Source: Notospermus geniculatus (Eukaryota; Nemertea; Pilidiophora; Heteronemertea; Lineidae). From it: a stretch of 64,000 bases of DNA. Position numbers and translations under genes: made by a program. The notes beneath the pieces are model-generated. The model did not search any database and was not told the DNA's origin. It saw nothing but the letters and a program-made list of their open reading frames with translations. The stretch covers positions 96,884 through 160,883 of the forward strand of contig NMRB01000538.1 in NCBI GenBank assembly GCA_002633025.1. Reading direction: 5' to 3'. Positions 55,601-63,036 of the stretch are shown here, piece by piece (position 1 is the stretch's first letter; each line of letters opens with the position of its first letter).

Positions 55601-55973
55601 TTTGCCTGCTCTTAAAGTACTGGGACTTTGTGAATAAGGTCCCAGGCCACCAGAGTCTTACCAAACAAGCAACCGAGGAAGTGGCACTTGAAGAAATGTG
55701 CCTTCCAAAGGTACATTGTAGTATCTCAGCCAGTGGGAGCATGAAGGAATAGCTGATTTGTACTTTCAGCTTTCCGAGGCTACTTTAAGAAGGAGAAGAC
55801 AACATCAGCCGTGTGTTTCAGAGTGTGCTTAGCGACCAACACATGTCAAAAGTCCTTTTTCTACAACGATGTAAAGACCTGTGTTCTGAATATCTACAAA
55901 CATCCTTATTTTGCTGGTCCAAAAGCACCGAAGGATAGGAGCTTCAAACCGTGCGGAAGGTTCGAATGCAGAG
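40638..55973 (+). CDS. Secreted multi-PAN/apple-like repeat protein, six B-A pairs (3' end not found)
   Basis: Signal peptide 40638-40692 (MTRLATTALIVALVVILY), spacer 40957-40992, then alternating domain and linker exons: B1 41158-41391, 41748-41783, A1 42272-42478, 42965-42988, B2 43290-43481, 45415-45435, A2 45729-45932, 46438-46467, B3 46926-47123, 47562-47582, A3 48093-48281, 48621-48803, B4 49455-49658, 50186-50221, A4 51260-51472, 51832-51861, B5 52553-52747, 53083-53109, A5 53376-53579, B6 54336-54557, 54945-54968, 55301-55324, A6 55770-55973. All introns are phase 1 and the chain has no stop over 3013 bases (at least 1004 residues). Cys spacing C-x3-C-x5-C resembles PAN/apple domains, known for protein and carbohydrate binding outside the cell. 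The protein is very basic. The linker between A5 and B6 and the terminal exon were not found. Function is unknown. Confidence 0.8.
41158..41391 (+). CDS. PAN-like domain B1 (copy 2)
   Basis: Codon 1 is a split-codon Cys (CWSKHLRIW). It continues ACKQRCMRFQKHKRWHRKC, SRWTLMDNTCYL and VTRC. Spacing between the second and third core Cys is 12 instead of the 5-6 seen in other B domains, because a basic stretch is inserted. Confidence 0.8.
42035..42058. repeat. ACGT microsatellite
   Basis: About five units of ACGT within a dispersed repeat upstream of the single N at 42251. Confidence 0.85.
42272..42478 (+). CDS. PAN-like domain A1 (copy 2)
   Basis: Encodes TGIETKYHLSGKGINHCKRA, AIYYIKPHKLCSLRLC and SFKPCSHKPC. 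A-type spacing is C-x3-C-x5-C-x11-C-x4-C-x17-C-x4-C. The exon begins 21 bases after the single N at 42251, but its sequence agrees with copy 1 throughout. Confidence 0.82.
43290..43481 (+). CDS. PAN-like domain B2 (copy 2)
   Basis: Encodes CPRWFRVYESQTTTTSYSCK, CYSWTMMAGLCHLAV and KQYTFCYG. B-type pattern: C-x3-C-x5-C-x2-W-x6-C-x-L and a final C. The acceptor is TTTGAATAG rather than the later CCCCAG, because only the former keeps phase 1 and the leading Cys shared by B domains. Confidence 0.78.
43493..43754. repeat. Foldback element in PAN copy 2
   Basis: Counterpart of 35166-35425. It has lost one of the three CATTTGACCACATACGACC-type units in the right arm and gained a TATATAA stretch. 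Confidence 0.85.
44170..44687. other. Assembly gap (518 N)
   Basis: Unknown sequence inside the intron between B2 and its Cys linker of PAN copy 2. The left flank is a dispersed repeat also found at 39349-39529, and the right flank is a different repeat (AAAGTGCTGTAACTCAGGGA). No exon is expected to be lost, because the neighbouring exons join in phase. Confidence 0.99.
44987..45357. repeat. Long foldback element in PAN copy 2
   Basis: Counterpart of 35715-36094. The left flank differs between the copies: here CATTTCCATG precedes it, there GTTTTTCATG. Confidence 0.88.
45729..45932 (+). CDS. PAN-like domain A2 (copy 2)
   Basis: Encodes GTESVHHKKMNKMSECKDAC, SGMYYLPQRKLCTL and KSFKSCRHKPC. 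It is complete A type with spacing x3, x5, x11, x4, x18, x4. One Pro before the sixth Cys in copy 1 is Ser here. Confidence 0.82.
46926..47123 (+). CDS. PAN-like domain B3 (copy 2)
   Basis: Encodes CLRKGFHLLESTKTTTSAAC, CYRWTMMANLCHLSV and KKKFTFCKG. It is closely related to B2 (shared RWTMM/SWTMM and F-T-F-C), so the B2 and B3 modules arose by recent internal duplication. Confidence 0.82.
48093..48281 (+). CDS. PAN-like domain A3
   Basis: Encodes GSEIIYHKKVKTFHECHEAC, SGLYYLPGRKLCTIRTC and FKRCKHRPCAG. It is closest to A2 (YYLP-RKLCT). This is the first module found only once in the window. Confidence 0.85.
48621..48803 (+). CDS. Expanded basic linker exon with 18-bp coding minisatellite
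   Basis: Other A-to-B linkers are 24-30 bases; this one is 183. About six copies of AACCAAGAAGAGAAATCA-type units (18 bp) encode QTKKRT or QTKKRN, flanked by KARPPKNRG and KKKRRKNRRNPMN. Phase 1 is kept at both borders. More than half the residues are K or R. The repeat number is likely to vary between individuals. Confidence 0.85.
48888..49260. repeat. Foldback element (373 bp)
   Basis: AAACTCCCTACGCAGTTGTG pairs with CACAACTGCGTAGGGAGTTT; inner arms TGCTCTCCACAACTGCTTAA and CAACAGGTGGCG also find complements. It sits in the intron between the lysine-rich linker and B4. Confidence 0.9.
49455..49658 (+). CDS. PAN-like domain B4
   Basis: Encodes CVRYSFMFQSRNIKTGKACF, CRRWVMVKNACHIITW and RKQFRSCFRKY. 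The core Cys spacing is x3, x6, x9. It is very rich in K and R. Confidence 0.83.
50437..50550. repeat. Foldback element
   Basis: GAGGTTTCGCAAGCGCCCGG pairs with CCGGGCGCTTGCGAAACCTC, and the inner arm AACGTTTATCTATTG pairs with CAATAGATAAAC around a loop of about 12 bases. Confidence 0.94.
50799..51208. repeat. Long foldback element (about 410 bp)
   Basis: GAGGTTTCGCAAGTCTGACG faces TTTCGTCAGATTTGCGAAAC; CCTGCTGCAGGAGGGTCTTT faces AAAGACGCACCTGCAGCAGG. Its first bases match the family end of 50437-50550. It ends 50 bases before exon A4. Confidence 0.85.
51260..51472 (+). CDS. PAN-like domain A4
   Basis: Encodes NGVEYVYQKAVKSAAECQKA, ETIYVSSAKACSMILCK and KSFKVCRQKPCTGG. It is full A type with seven Cys. 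Confidence 0.85.
51560..51672. repeat. Foldback element, TTTTCGCAAAGCCCCC family (5 of 5)
   Basis: ATTTTCGCAAAGCCCCCAAA faces TTTCGGGGGCTTTGCGGAAA. It is slightly more diverged than the four copies in the channel gene. Confidence 0.88.
52325..52520. repeat. Diverged foldback near exon B5
   Basis: ACGCAAATATTTTCGCG faces CGCGAGAATATTTGCGT, with further CGCGAAAAT-type pairing inside. The right arm ends about 30 bases before exon B5. Confidence 0.6.
52553..52747 (+). CDS. PAN-like domain B5
   Basis: Encodes CPAKNMLISKKIKTASACQA, CWRWTFINNACHLVIG and RRHFVACTR. B type with spacing x3, x6, x9. Confidence 0.84.
53376..53579 (+). CDS. PAN-like domain A5
   Basis: Encodes TGVEAVYESVVRNWQQCSQA, GLTYIKSRCSLRVCK and FKKCKYTPCTG. 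The loop between the third and fourth Cys is two residues shorter than in other A domains. Confidence 0.85.
53580..54335. other. Intron A5-B6; expected linker exon not found
   Basis: By analogy a short A-to-B linker exon in phase 1 should lie here. Candidate acceptors at about 53738 and 53992 run into in-frame stops. Either the linker is lost and A5 splices directly to B6, which phase allows, or it uses weak signals. Confidence 0.5.
54336..54557 (+). CDS. PAN-like domain B6, missing last Cys
   Basis: Encodes QNDYSKLYRAQGKMKSMDCC, TMFCLKWILLGDTCYLW and ends NIIQSYR. The usual final F-x-x-C is replaced by IQSY, and the two linkers that follow have no Cys either, so one disulfide partner pair appears lost. 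Confidence 0.8.
55506..55643. repeat. Foldback element
   Basis: GGGACCTTATTCACGAAGTC pairs with GACTTTGTGAATAAGGTCCC around a partly paired loop of about 95 bases. Confidence 0.9.
55770..55973 (+). CDS. PAN-like domain A6, last domain found
   Basis: Encodes FRGYFKKEKTTSAVCFRVC, SFFYNDVKTCVLNIYKH and SFKPCGRFECRG. The fifth A-type Cys is Tyr here. The donor GTAGGT is intact, so at least one further exon should follow, but none could be recognised before 57 kb. Confidence 0.8.
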
Positions 55974-56117
55974 GTAGGTGTTTGTGTTCTGTTGTGTTCT
56001 GTTATAACTGTCGGTACAGGGCCTCGAGGATGGCCCTAGGCCTCGTAAAGCTACGGCATATCGAATGATGGATCTCTTTACCCACTGTCGATTTGCTCTG
56101 CACACAAAAGTTGCCGT

Positions 56118-57012
56118 GTACATGTACATGTGCTGAAGGGGTTATTGTCGTCCTGGGTACACATAAAGTGTACCCAGGTTCGATGTCGTCAAGTGAGATT
56201 GTACCCTGGGTCCACTTTCTTGTTACAAACTGTACCCAGGTTCTGATTTAGAGACCTCGGGGCGAGGTTGTTCTCGGTGAAGTCACATGATATTGTGCAT
56301 GCAAGTTGGCCGTGCAAAAAGCTGAAGAAGAGAAGTTGGAAGAATTTTATTTTTGACTAGCTGGACAGTTTTCAACCTTGGATGGTTACAGAGAAAGTTA
56401 ATCAACTCGCCAGCTAGACAAGAAAACGTGTCATTTCCATGTAGGCCTACATGTGCATGTGCCATTGTGCATGGCCATGACATAAGGGACACAGTCCGCG
56501 TGAGCTACTGCGAAACTAATGTATTAGGCCAGCCCTGCATACCACGATATATAAATACACACAGCACACCTGGATGACCTAATTTCTGTCCGCAGTGAAG
56601 TACACCTGACTGCGGACAAGATTTTGCAGTAGCTCATGCGGTGTGTGTCCCTAATGGATGGGTTTGTTTGATCATGTGTCATAGCTTGCTGGGCAAACAC
56701 TGCGGGCCTCTGTGTTCCATTGTTTGGGGAGGTGTGAAAAAGGGATTATAGAGGGGCAATTAGCTCGCTGTTCCTCCTGTCAGTATAATTCCTCCAAGGT
56801 CATAGCAACAGGATCCTGGAACCAACATACGCTAATTCAGGTATCCCACGAAATCTTGAGAATGAGCTCGTCCCTAGGTCTCTAAATCAGAACCTGGGTA
56901 CAGTTTGTGACAAGAAAGTGGACCCAGGGTACAATTTCACTTGACGACATCGAACCTGGGTACACTTTATGTGTACCCAGGACGACAATAACCCCTTCAG
57001 CTGTACATGTAC
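56118..57012. repeat. Giant foldback element (about 0.9 kb) with internal hairpin
   Basis: Arms of about 150 bases (CTGAAGGGGTTATTGTCGTC, TGGGTACACATAAAGTGTAC, TAGAGACCT) are almost exactly complementary to 56870-57005. The loop of about 590 bases holds a second inverted repeat (GTGAGCTACTGC facing GCAGTAGCTCATGC). TACATGTACA lies at both outer ends. Confidence 0.93.
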
Positions 57013-57070
57013 ATCTACTTTGAAACGGCCGCAGGAGAATCATCAATTACAACACAATCTTTCACAACCC

Positions 57071-57470
57071 GAACCCACCGCTAGGGCTAAAAGGGTTCGG
57101 TAATGGCTGATGAACGTTTCCTTTATGGCGTTGCTATTTTTAGAACTGGGGAATCACTTCCAGTTTACTATGAAAACATAGGCACGTGGTTGGCAAATGT
57201 CACTAAGCGAATTCAACATGTTCAATGGAAAAGCCTAATGTTTTGGGCCACTACACCTCGAAAAACAACTACGACCGACTGCATTGTTTGTGGGAACGCA
57301 ACCATCGAGAGGCGGAGAAGTTTAATTGATTGATGTTGATGTCTCATGTCCGCCATTTGTCTACTGATCACATTATAACGGCGTGGGTTGGAGATTCTCT
57401 CGTGACGTCATAGAAATCTAGGTGCCAATGGAAGCCATTACCGAACCCTTTTAGCCCTGGCGGTGGGTTC
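57071..57470. repeat. Foldback element (400 bp)
   Basis: GAACCCACCGCTAGGGCTAA with AAGGGTTCGGTAATGG pairs with CCATTACCGAACCCTTTTAG and CCCTGGCGGTGGGTTC. The central 320 bases are mostly unpaired. Confidence 0.9.
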
Positions 57471-58301
57471 TGGAACCAAACTAGGCAGGAGGAGCACCTA
57501 CGACGCACTGTAAATAATTCAAGATTTAGTGGCGGGTTCTCGATCACAGTCCTCCATACCTGTCTTTCACCAACAGCTTAATGTTCGATGCAGAAAATGC
57601 CAATGCCATGACAAAAGAAACAAAAATAAGTTTAAGTCATTTTCAGATAATTTCAAGCGAAAAAGATGTACCGCCAGAAATGGTATGTAGTCTTTACCAG
57701 GGTTAATAGGAGCAGTCAGCCGCGCGAATTGCCAAAAGATGGCAGCAAAGTTCTCGCGGGCCAGTATACAGGAAAATCCACGTGATTGGTGGTGCTCGAT
57801 CCAGAATGAATGGGTCCGCTGTATGCATTGAATTGGGCCGTAGTGACACCTATTGGTCAACTCACTGACAGCTCCTATTGTGTTGGAATTCTTCTCAGAA
57901 TGGAGGAGATAAAGTGACTGCAGCATAGCTCGCCTGCTTTAATTTTGTCGTAAAAGAAATTGGTGAATCGCCATCTTTTGCTTCAGTATTAAACAGAATT
58001 CGATGCCCATTTGGAGCAGTGTTTTGTGGCTGAGATGCTTTTTTCTTCGTTTCAGCTGGTAAATAGATCGATGTCAGGAAAGAGATGATAAAAGAAGGAT
58101 TGCACTGCATGGATGCATGCGAGGATGGATAACAAGTTAGGCGATTGAACCACATAGCATTACATGTAAATGATTGAATTGCAAAAGGAAATAAAAGTGT
58201 GCACAAGTTACTTCTGAAGTTCTTCGTTTTTCCATTTCCTCATTATATAAGATGTTTCCAGAAGAACATATGCTAATTGCGCACCGATGTTTTACTGACA
58301 A

Positions 58302-58467
58302 TAGCCCTTTTTACACAAAGTCGGTTCGATCCGGTTCGAGGGCAGTTCACTTGCTTTTTGTACCGTGACAAAGCCATGCAACCTGTATAATTCTCACCTT
58401 TTCACAGTACAAAAAGTACGTGAACTAGCCTCAAACCGGATCGAACTGACTTCGTGTAAAAAGGGCT
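58302..58467. repeat. Foldback element in unit A
   Basis: TAGCCCTTTTTACACAAAG facing CTTCGTGTAAAAAGGGCTA, with GGTTCGATCCGGTT inside. The counterpart in unit B is 59541-59716. Confidence 0.88.
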
Positions 58468-58476
58468 AGGGCTATA

Positions 58477-58699
58477 TACAGTAGGCTCGAGTTTAAACCA
58501 CCGGTTCAGGATGTTCATAAGCACACCCAAAGTAGGGTCAGTTTCACCCTAGGTCTTAAGCAACTATTCATTCCATCAGTGGGTTGTGATCGTTCTAGCA
58601 ATTCTAGCCATTCAGCGTGGTAATTGGTGTGTATTATTCACTCCCATTTCGACTGTGGGTGTACTTATGAAGCGGTGGTTTAAACTCGAGTTTACTGTA
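58477..58699. repeat. Foldback element, unit A only
   Basis: TACAGTAGGCTCGAGTTTAA faces TTAAACTCGAGTTTACTGTA, then ACCACCGGTTC and GAAGCGGTGGT. Confidence 0.88.
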
Positions 58700-58706
58700 G
58701 GTGTCT

Positions 58707-58870
58707 AAAGGGCGGCGCACACGAGCGACTAAATCTGGGCGACCGCCGACGAGACTGGTGGTGCGACTAGACATCAGCCAATCAGAAGCGCCAAATCTTG
58801 TCGCTTTGGCGGTCGGAAGCCAAGTCGGCCGACAAATCGGTCAAAATTGTCGCTCGTGTGCGCCGCCCTT
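58707..58870. repeat. Foldback element, unit A only
   Basis: AAAGGGCGGCGCACACGAGC faces GCTCGTGTGCGCCGCCCTT. It lies directly beside the previous element. Confidence 0.9.
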
Positions 58871-59540
58871 AAGGAGTCGGATACCTTATAATCAACAAAA
58901 CAGGTCTTCTCGATTGCGAGTTGTTTTGTTGTTACAATCAACAGTCACTGGACAAATATAACGTAATTCCTAATTTAGATATTGTTCGTTCAACCAAGTT
59001 CGACCATGGTAATCTGAAAATAGCGAAAAAGCAGAATTCTAAAACAGTTGCTTAGAGATAACCAAATCAATAAAGTGACACCTATTGGTCAACTCACTGA
59101 CAGCTCCTATTGTGTTGGAATTCTTCTCAGAATGGAGGAGATAAAGTGACTGCAGCATAGCTCGCCCGCTTTAATTTTGTCGTAAAAGAAATTGGTGAAT
59201 CGCCATCTTTTGCTTCACAGTATTAAACAGAATTCGATGCCCTTTTTTAGCAGTGTTTTGTGGCTGATATGCTTTTTTCTTCGTTTCAGCTGGTAAATAG
59301 ATCGATGTCAGGAAAGAGATGATAAAAGAAGGATTGCACTGCATGGATGCATGCGAGGATGGATAACAAGTTAGGCGATTGAACCACATAGCATTACATG
59401 TAAATGATGGAATTGCAGAAGGAAATAAAAGTGTGCACAAGTTACTTCTGAAGTTCTTCGTTTTTCCATTTCCTCATTATATAAGATGTTTCCAGAAGAA
59501 CATATGCTAATTGCGCACCGATGTTTAGGCCTACTGACAA

Positions 59541-59716
59541 TAGCCCGTTTTACACGGAGTCGGTTCGACGGATCCGGTTCCAGGCCAGTTCACTTGCTTT
59601 TTGTACCGTGACAAAGTCATGAGACCTGTATACTTCTTACCTTTTCACGGTACAAGGGTAACGTTACGTGAAGTAGCCTCAAACCGGATCGAACTGACTT
59701 TGTGTAAAAAGGGCTA
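59541..59716. repeat. Foldback element in unit B
   Basis: Counterpart of 58302-58467, with insertion of bases that create TAGGCCTA just to its left and GGGTAACGTTACG in the right arm. Confidence 0.85.
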
Positions 59717-60135
59717 TATAGGTGTCTAAGGAGTCGGATGCCTTAAAACATAATCACCTAAATAGGTCTTCTCGATTGCGAGTTGTTTTGTTGTTACAAT
59801 CAACAGTCACTGGACAAATATAACGTAATTCTAAATTTGGATGTTGTTTGTTCAACCAAGTTCGACCATGGTAATCTGCAAATAGCGAAAAAGCAGAATT
59901 CTAAAACAGTTGCTTAGAGATATCCAAATCAATAAGGATTGCACAACAAAATCTGATGCCTACGTTTTTCAAAAGCAGAATGCAGGACGATTTTAATATT
60001 AACTTTCTTCCTGCATGGCTGTAGATGGGAACGTAAGCAAAATTGAGCTTGTGCAGAGAACTTCCGGTCGCTTAAACTACGGCGTTACTGAAACACAAAG
60101 CATTTCTTTTCGTTTTCGAGAAAAGTGACTTTGTC

Positions 60136-60226
60136 ATGTCCATTGGTATAACACTTGGGCCTGTTGTGATTGAACAGGAATCATCCGAAATCACGATCGT
60201 GACGGATGCAGTTGTCTACGTCGTTA
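60136..60226 (+). pseudogene. GPCR 5' fragment
   Basis: Receptor start to TM1 border only; the frame then enters the tRNA-like sequence and stops there. It is most simply a broken duplicate of the gene at 60448. Confidence 0.8.
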
Positions 60227-60228
60227 GT

Positions 60229-60301
60229 AGAGCGCGGTGGCATAATGGTTAGGGCTGTGGACTCATGATCGGAAGATCGTGGGTTCGATCCCTGGCCGAT
60301 T
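60229..60301 (+). repeat. tRNA-derived SINE-like sequence
   Basis: GCGGTGGCATAATGGTTAGG resembles a tRNA D arm with polymerase III box A, and GTGGGTTCGATCCCTGG a T arm with box B, separated by a CTCATGATC anticodon-like loop. The acceptor stem ends do not pair, so a functional tRNA is unlikely. It sits exactly at the break between the receptor fragment and the next unit. Confidence 0.6.
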
Positions 60302-60447
60302 CAATATTAACTTTCTTCCTGCATGGCTGTAGATGGGAACGTATTAAAGCAAAATTGAGCTTGTGCAGAGAACTTCCGGTCGCTTTAACTAAAGCGTTGC
60401 TGAAACACAAAGCATTTCTTTTCGTTTTCGAGAAAAGTGACTTTGTC

Positions 60448-61449
60448 ATGTCCATTGGTATAACACTTCGGCCTGTTGTGATTGAACAGGAATCATCCGA
60501 AATCACGATCGTGACGGATGCAGTTGTCTACGTCGTTAGTAACTACCTAGCGCCGGTACTTGTTGTGTTCGGATCTTTCAGTAATGCATTAGTCCTTTTA
60601 ATCATGACAAGAAAATGCTACAGGGAGAGTGTCAGTTGTTTATTTCTGCGATTCCTGGCTGTTTATGACACCTCTTATCTGTTACTATTCTACAGCCAAT
60701 TTTACATCAGTGCTGTTTTTTCCTACATGGCATTAACGCTCGGGGATACGTATTGCGGAGTCGAGTTATTCGTCGCTTACTTCATACCGAATCTACAAAA
60801 CTGGACAATCGTCACGATGACTCTATCACGATTCATTGCAGTCGTATTTCCTCTGAAAGCATCCACATTCTGCACTAAAAGGACAGCAAACATTGTCATG
60901 TTCATTATAAACACACTTTGTTTTCTTTGGGCTCTTCCCTGCGGTATCTTTCAAAAGGCACAACAACCAGGGCAGACGGCACTATCGTTTTATGCTTGTG
61001 TTTTTGACGTCCCTGTCAGGATATCAATTCTCTACGAATTAATTCACTCAGTAATCTGTCAGTTGATTCCATTTGCTCTGCTGGTGATTCTTAATTTTTC
61101 CATTGGTTACAAGATGCATCGCCGTGGTAAAGAGATGAAGACTCTGGAATCCACGGCGCCAGGAAATGATGACCGGGCTGTGATTAGAATGGTCCTAACT
61201 GTGACGACAGTTTTCATGATATGCGAACTCCCGTACGTGGTGTACGTCTGTTATTGGGACTTTGCGATGGGTAACACCCGGTTGAATCAGTTACAAGGCA
61301 AAATGGTCTCATTCACGATTCACATTAGCGGTTTTATGCATGCAGTGAATTCTTGCATCAACCTGTATCTTTACTGCATATGCTCAAGGAAATTTCGGTT
61401 GAAGCTGAAAGTTCTCTTATTTCGATCATGTCTGAAATCCAGCGAGTAG
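60448..61449 (+). CDS. Rhodopsin-class (class A) G-protein-coupled receptor, probably peptide-receptor type
   Basis: A one-exon gene of 333 residues acting at the plasma membrane through G proteins. Seven hydrophobic segments: TM1 with SNALVLLIM, TM2 with FLAVYD, extracellular Cys before TM3 (YCGVE), TM3 ending TLSRFIAVVFP (SRF in place of DRY), TM4 with LWALP, a second loop Cys (YACVFD), TM5 with QLIPFALLVILN, TM6 with ICELPYVVYV (CELP for CWLP), TM7 with NSCINLYLY (NLYLY for NPxxY). The CELP and LIPF features recall FMRFamide-type invertebrate peptide receptors; the ligand is unknown. The start at 60448 is chosen because the longer frame from 60265 begins inside the tRNA-like sequence, and the broken copies match from this ATG on. 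No intron is needed. Confidence 0.88.
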   Translation: MSIGITLRPVVIEQESSEITIVTDAVVYVVSNYLAPVLVVFGSFSNALVLLIMTRKCYRESVSCLFLRFLAVYDTSYLLLFYSQFYISAVFSYMALTLGDTYCGVELFVAYFIPNLQNWTIVTMTLSRFIAVVFPLKASTFCTKRTANIVMFIINTLCFLWALPCGIFQKAQQPGQTALSFYACVFDVPVRISILYELIHSVICQLIPFALLVILNFSIGYKMHRRGKEMKTLESTAPGNDDRAVIRMVLTVTTVFMICELPYVVYVCYWDFAMGNTRLNQLQGKMVSFTIHISGFMHAVNSCINLYLYCICSRKFRLKLKVLLFRSCLKSSE

Positions 61450-62111
61450 AACATGGCCAATTTACACGATACGATTTTTACATCCGATTGTCGGATCCGA
61501 CATGTGATCGTACGTCCAAATCGGTTCGTGTAAACTGCACATACGACAAAATTTTGTGGCCTTTGCGACGTCGGATGCACAAGGCGGATGTTCTTTTTTT
61601 CCAGTGTCGGACGAAGGACGCGTTAGCGGTTTCTGCATTTTCTGCATTTGGGGGCGAGTTGTCCAAATGGCGATTTGTCCTAGTGACGAGTTGTCCCGTA
61701 TAGGCGAGTTATGCCCGCTGTACACGATCCCTCAAAGTTTAATCGAATGAAAAAAACTTGACCAAAAGGTTTGATCGTGTACGGCGGGAAATTGGATGAA
61801 ATATTTTGCGTCAATCACAGATTGATGGAATAGAGTCGGTCCTAGTTTTGAATGACGAATGGATATGGATATTTATTGAACAATTAACCCCTGAATTGGA
61901 GTTTTCCGATTACGAATGTTATTTTATGAATGGAGGTTATGCAATTGGACGGATTTTGTAACGCCAATTTGTGAAAGATTGGATGAAAATGATTGACCGT
62001 GTATGGCGGGGCCCGCTACATAAAAATTTGACCAAAATGATTGACGAAAAAGTTTGATGAGAATGATTGATCGTGTACAGCGGCCATTATCCTAGTGGCG
62101 AGTTGTCCTGT
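61450..62111. other. Spacer between receptor copies
   Basis: Contains a decayed hairpin family at about 61705-62090 (TTTGATCGTGTACGGCGGG and similar, with GATTGATCGTGTACAGCGGC), related to the element at 2172-2325. No gene is seen. Frames at 61353-61703 and 61462-61725 are shadows. Confidence 0.5.
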
Positions 62112-62294
62112 GGACAAATATAAAGTAATTCTAAATTTGGATGTTGTTCGTTCAACCAAGTTCGACCATGGAAATCTGAAAATAGCGAAAAAGCATAATT
62201 CTAAAACAGTTGCTTAGAGATAACCAAATCAATAAGGATTGCACAACAAAATCCGATGTCTACGTTTTTCAAAAGCAGAATGCAGGGTGGTTTC
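62112..62294. repeat. Upstream unit of the GPCR array, partial copy C
   Basis: TGGACAAATATAAAGTAATT to TCAAAAGCAGAATGCAGG repeats the end of units A and B and leads into the third receptor copy. Confidence 0.85.
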
Positions 62295-62434
62295 ATACTA
62301 ACTTTCTTCCTGCATGGCTGTAGATGGGAACGTAAGCAAAATTGAGCTTGTGCAGAGAACTTCCGGTCGCTTTAACTAAAGCGTTGCTGAAACACAAAGC
62401 AGTTCTTTTCGTTTTCGAGAAAAGTGACTTTGTC

Positions 62435-63010
62435 ATGTCCATTGGTATAACACTTCGGCCTGTTGTGATTGAACAGGAATCATCCGAAATCACGATCGTG
62501 ACGGATGCAGTTGTCTACGTCGTTAGTAACTACCTAGCGCCGGTGCTTGTTGTGTTCGGATGTTTCAGTAATGCATTAGTCCTTTTAATCATGACAAGAA
62601 AATGCTACAGGGGGAGTGTCAGTTGTTTATTTCTGCGATTCCTGGCTGTTTATGACACCTCTTATCTGTTACTATTCTACAGCCAATTTTACATCAGTGC
62701 TGTTTTTTCCTACATGGCATTAACGCTCGGGGATACGTATTGCGGAGTCGAGTTATTCGTCGCTTTCTTCATACCGAATCTACAAAACTGGACAGTCGTC
62801 ACGATGACTCTATCACGATTCATTGCAGTCGTATTTCCTCTGAAAGCATCCACATTCTGCACTAAAAGGACAGCAAACATTGTCATGAATTAGCGGTTTT
62901 ATGTATGCAGTGAATTCCTGCATCAACCTATATCTTTACTGCATATGCTCAAGGAAATTTCGGTTGAAGCTGAAAGTTCTGTTATTTCGATCATGCCTGA
63001 AGTCCAGCGA
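62435..63010 (+). pseudogene. GPCR third copy with TM5-TM6 region deleted
   Basis: Nearly identical to the intact receptor from ATG to the start of TM4 (ends RTANIVMN and stop at 62891-62893). About 420 bases coding for the rest of TM4 through TM6 are missing. The remaining TM7 and tail sequence (TTAGCGGTTTTATG to CCAGCGAGTAGAAC) follows directly but is out of frame. A 152-residue truncated protein could be made, but it lacks the G-protein-coupling core. Confidence 0.9.
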
Positions 63011-63036
63011 GTAGAACTGGATGATAAAGTCGTGGG

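Larger units (their letters stand above)
57838..59070. repeat. Upstream unit of the GPCR tandem array, copy A
   Basis: From GTGACACCTATTGGTCAACT the sequence recurs at 59072. This copy carries two extra foldback elements (58477-58699 and 58707-58870) that are absent from copy B, so they inserted after duplication or are polymorphic. It contains no receptor coding sequence. Confidence 0.85.
59071..60228. repeat. Upstream unit of the GPCR tandem array, copy B, with truncated receptor start
   Basis: Repeats unit A without its two extra elements, then continues into a copy of the receptor 5' region. At 60136 the start codon and 31 codons (MSIGITLGPVVIEQ ... VVYVVSS) match the intact gene, then the match stops at a tRNA-like sequence. 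Confidence 0.85.

Noticed and set aside
60229-60301. Functional tRNA gene with CAT anticodon
   Set aside because: Acceptor stem bases do not pair and the anticodon stem is weak; it is more likely a tRNA-derived SINE head.
60265-60447. 61-codon N-terminal extension of the receptor frame
   Set aside because: It starts inside the tRNA-like sequence and is not part of the repeated receptor unit; the ATG at 60448 is shared by all copies.
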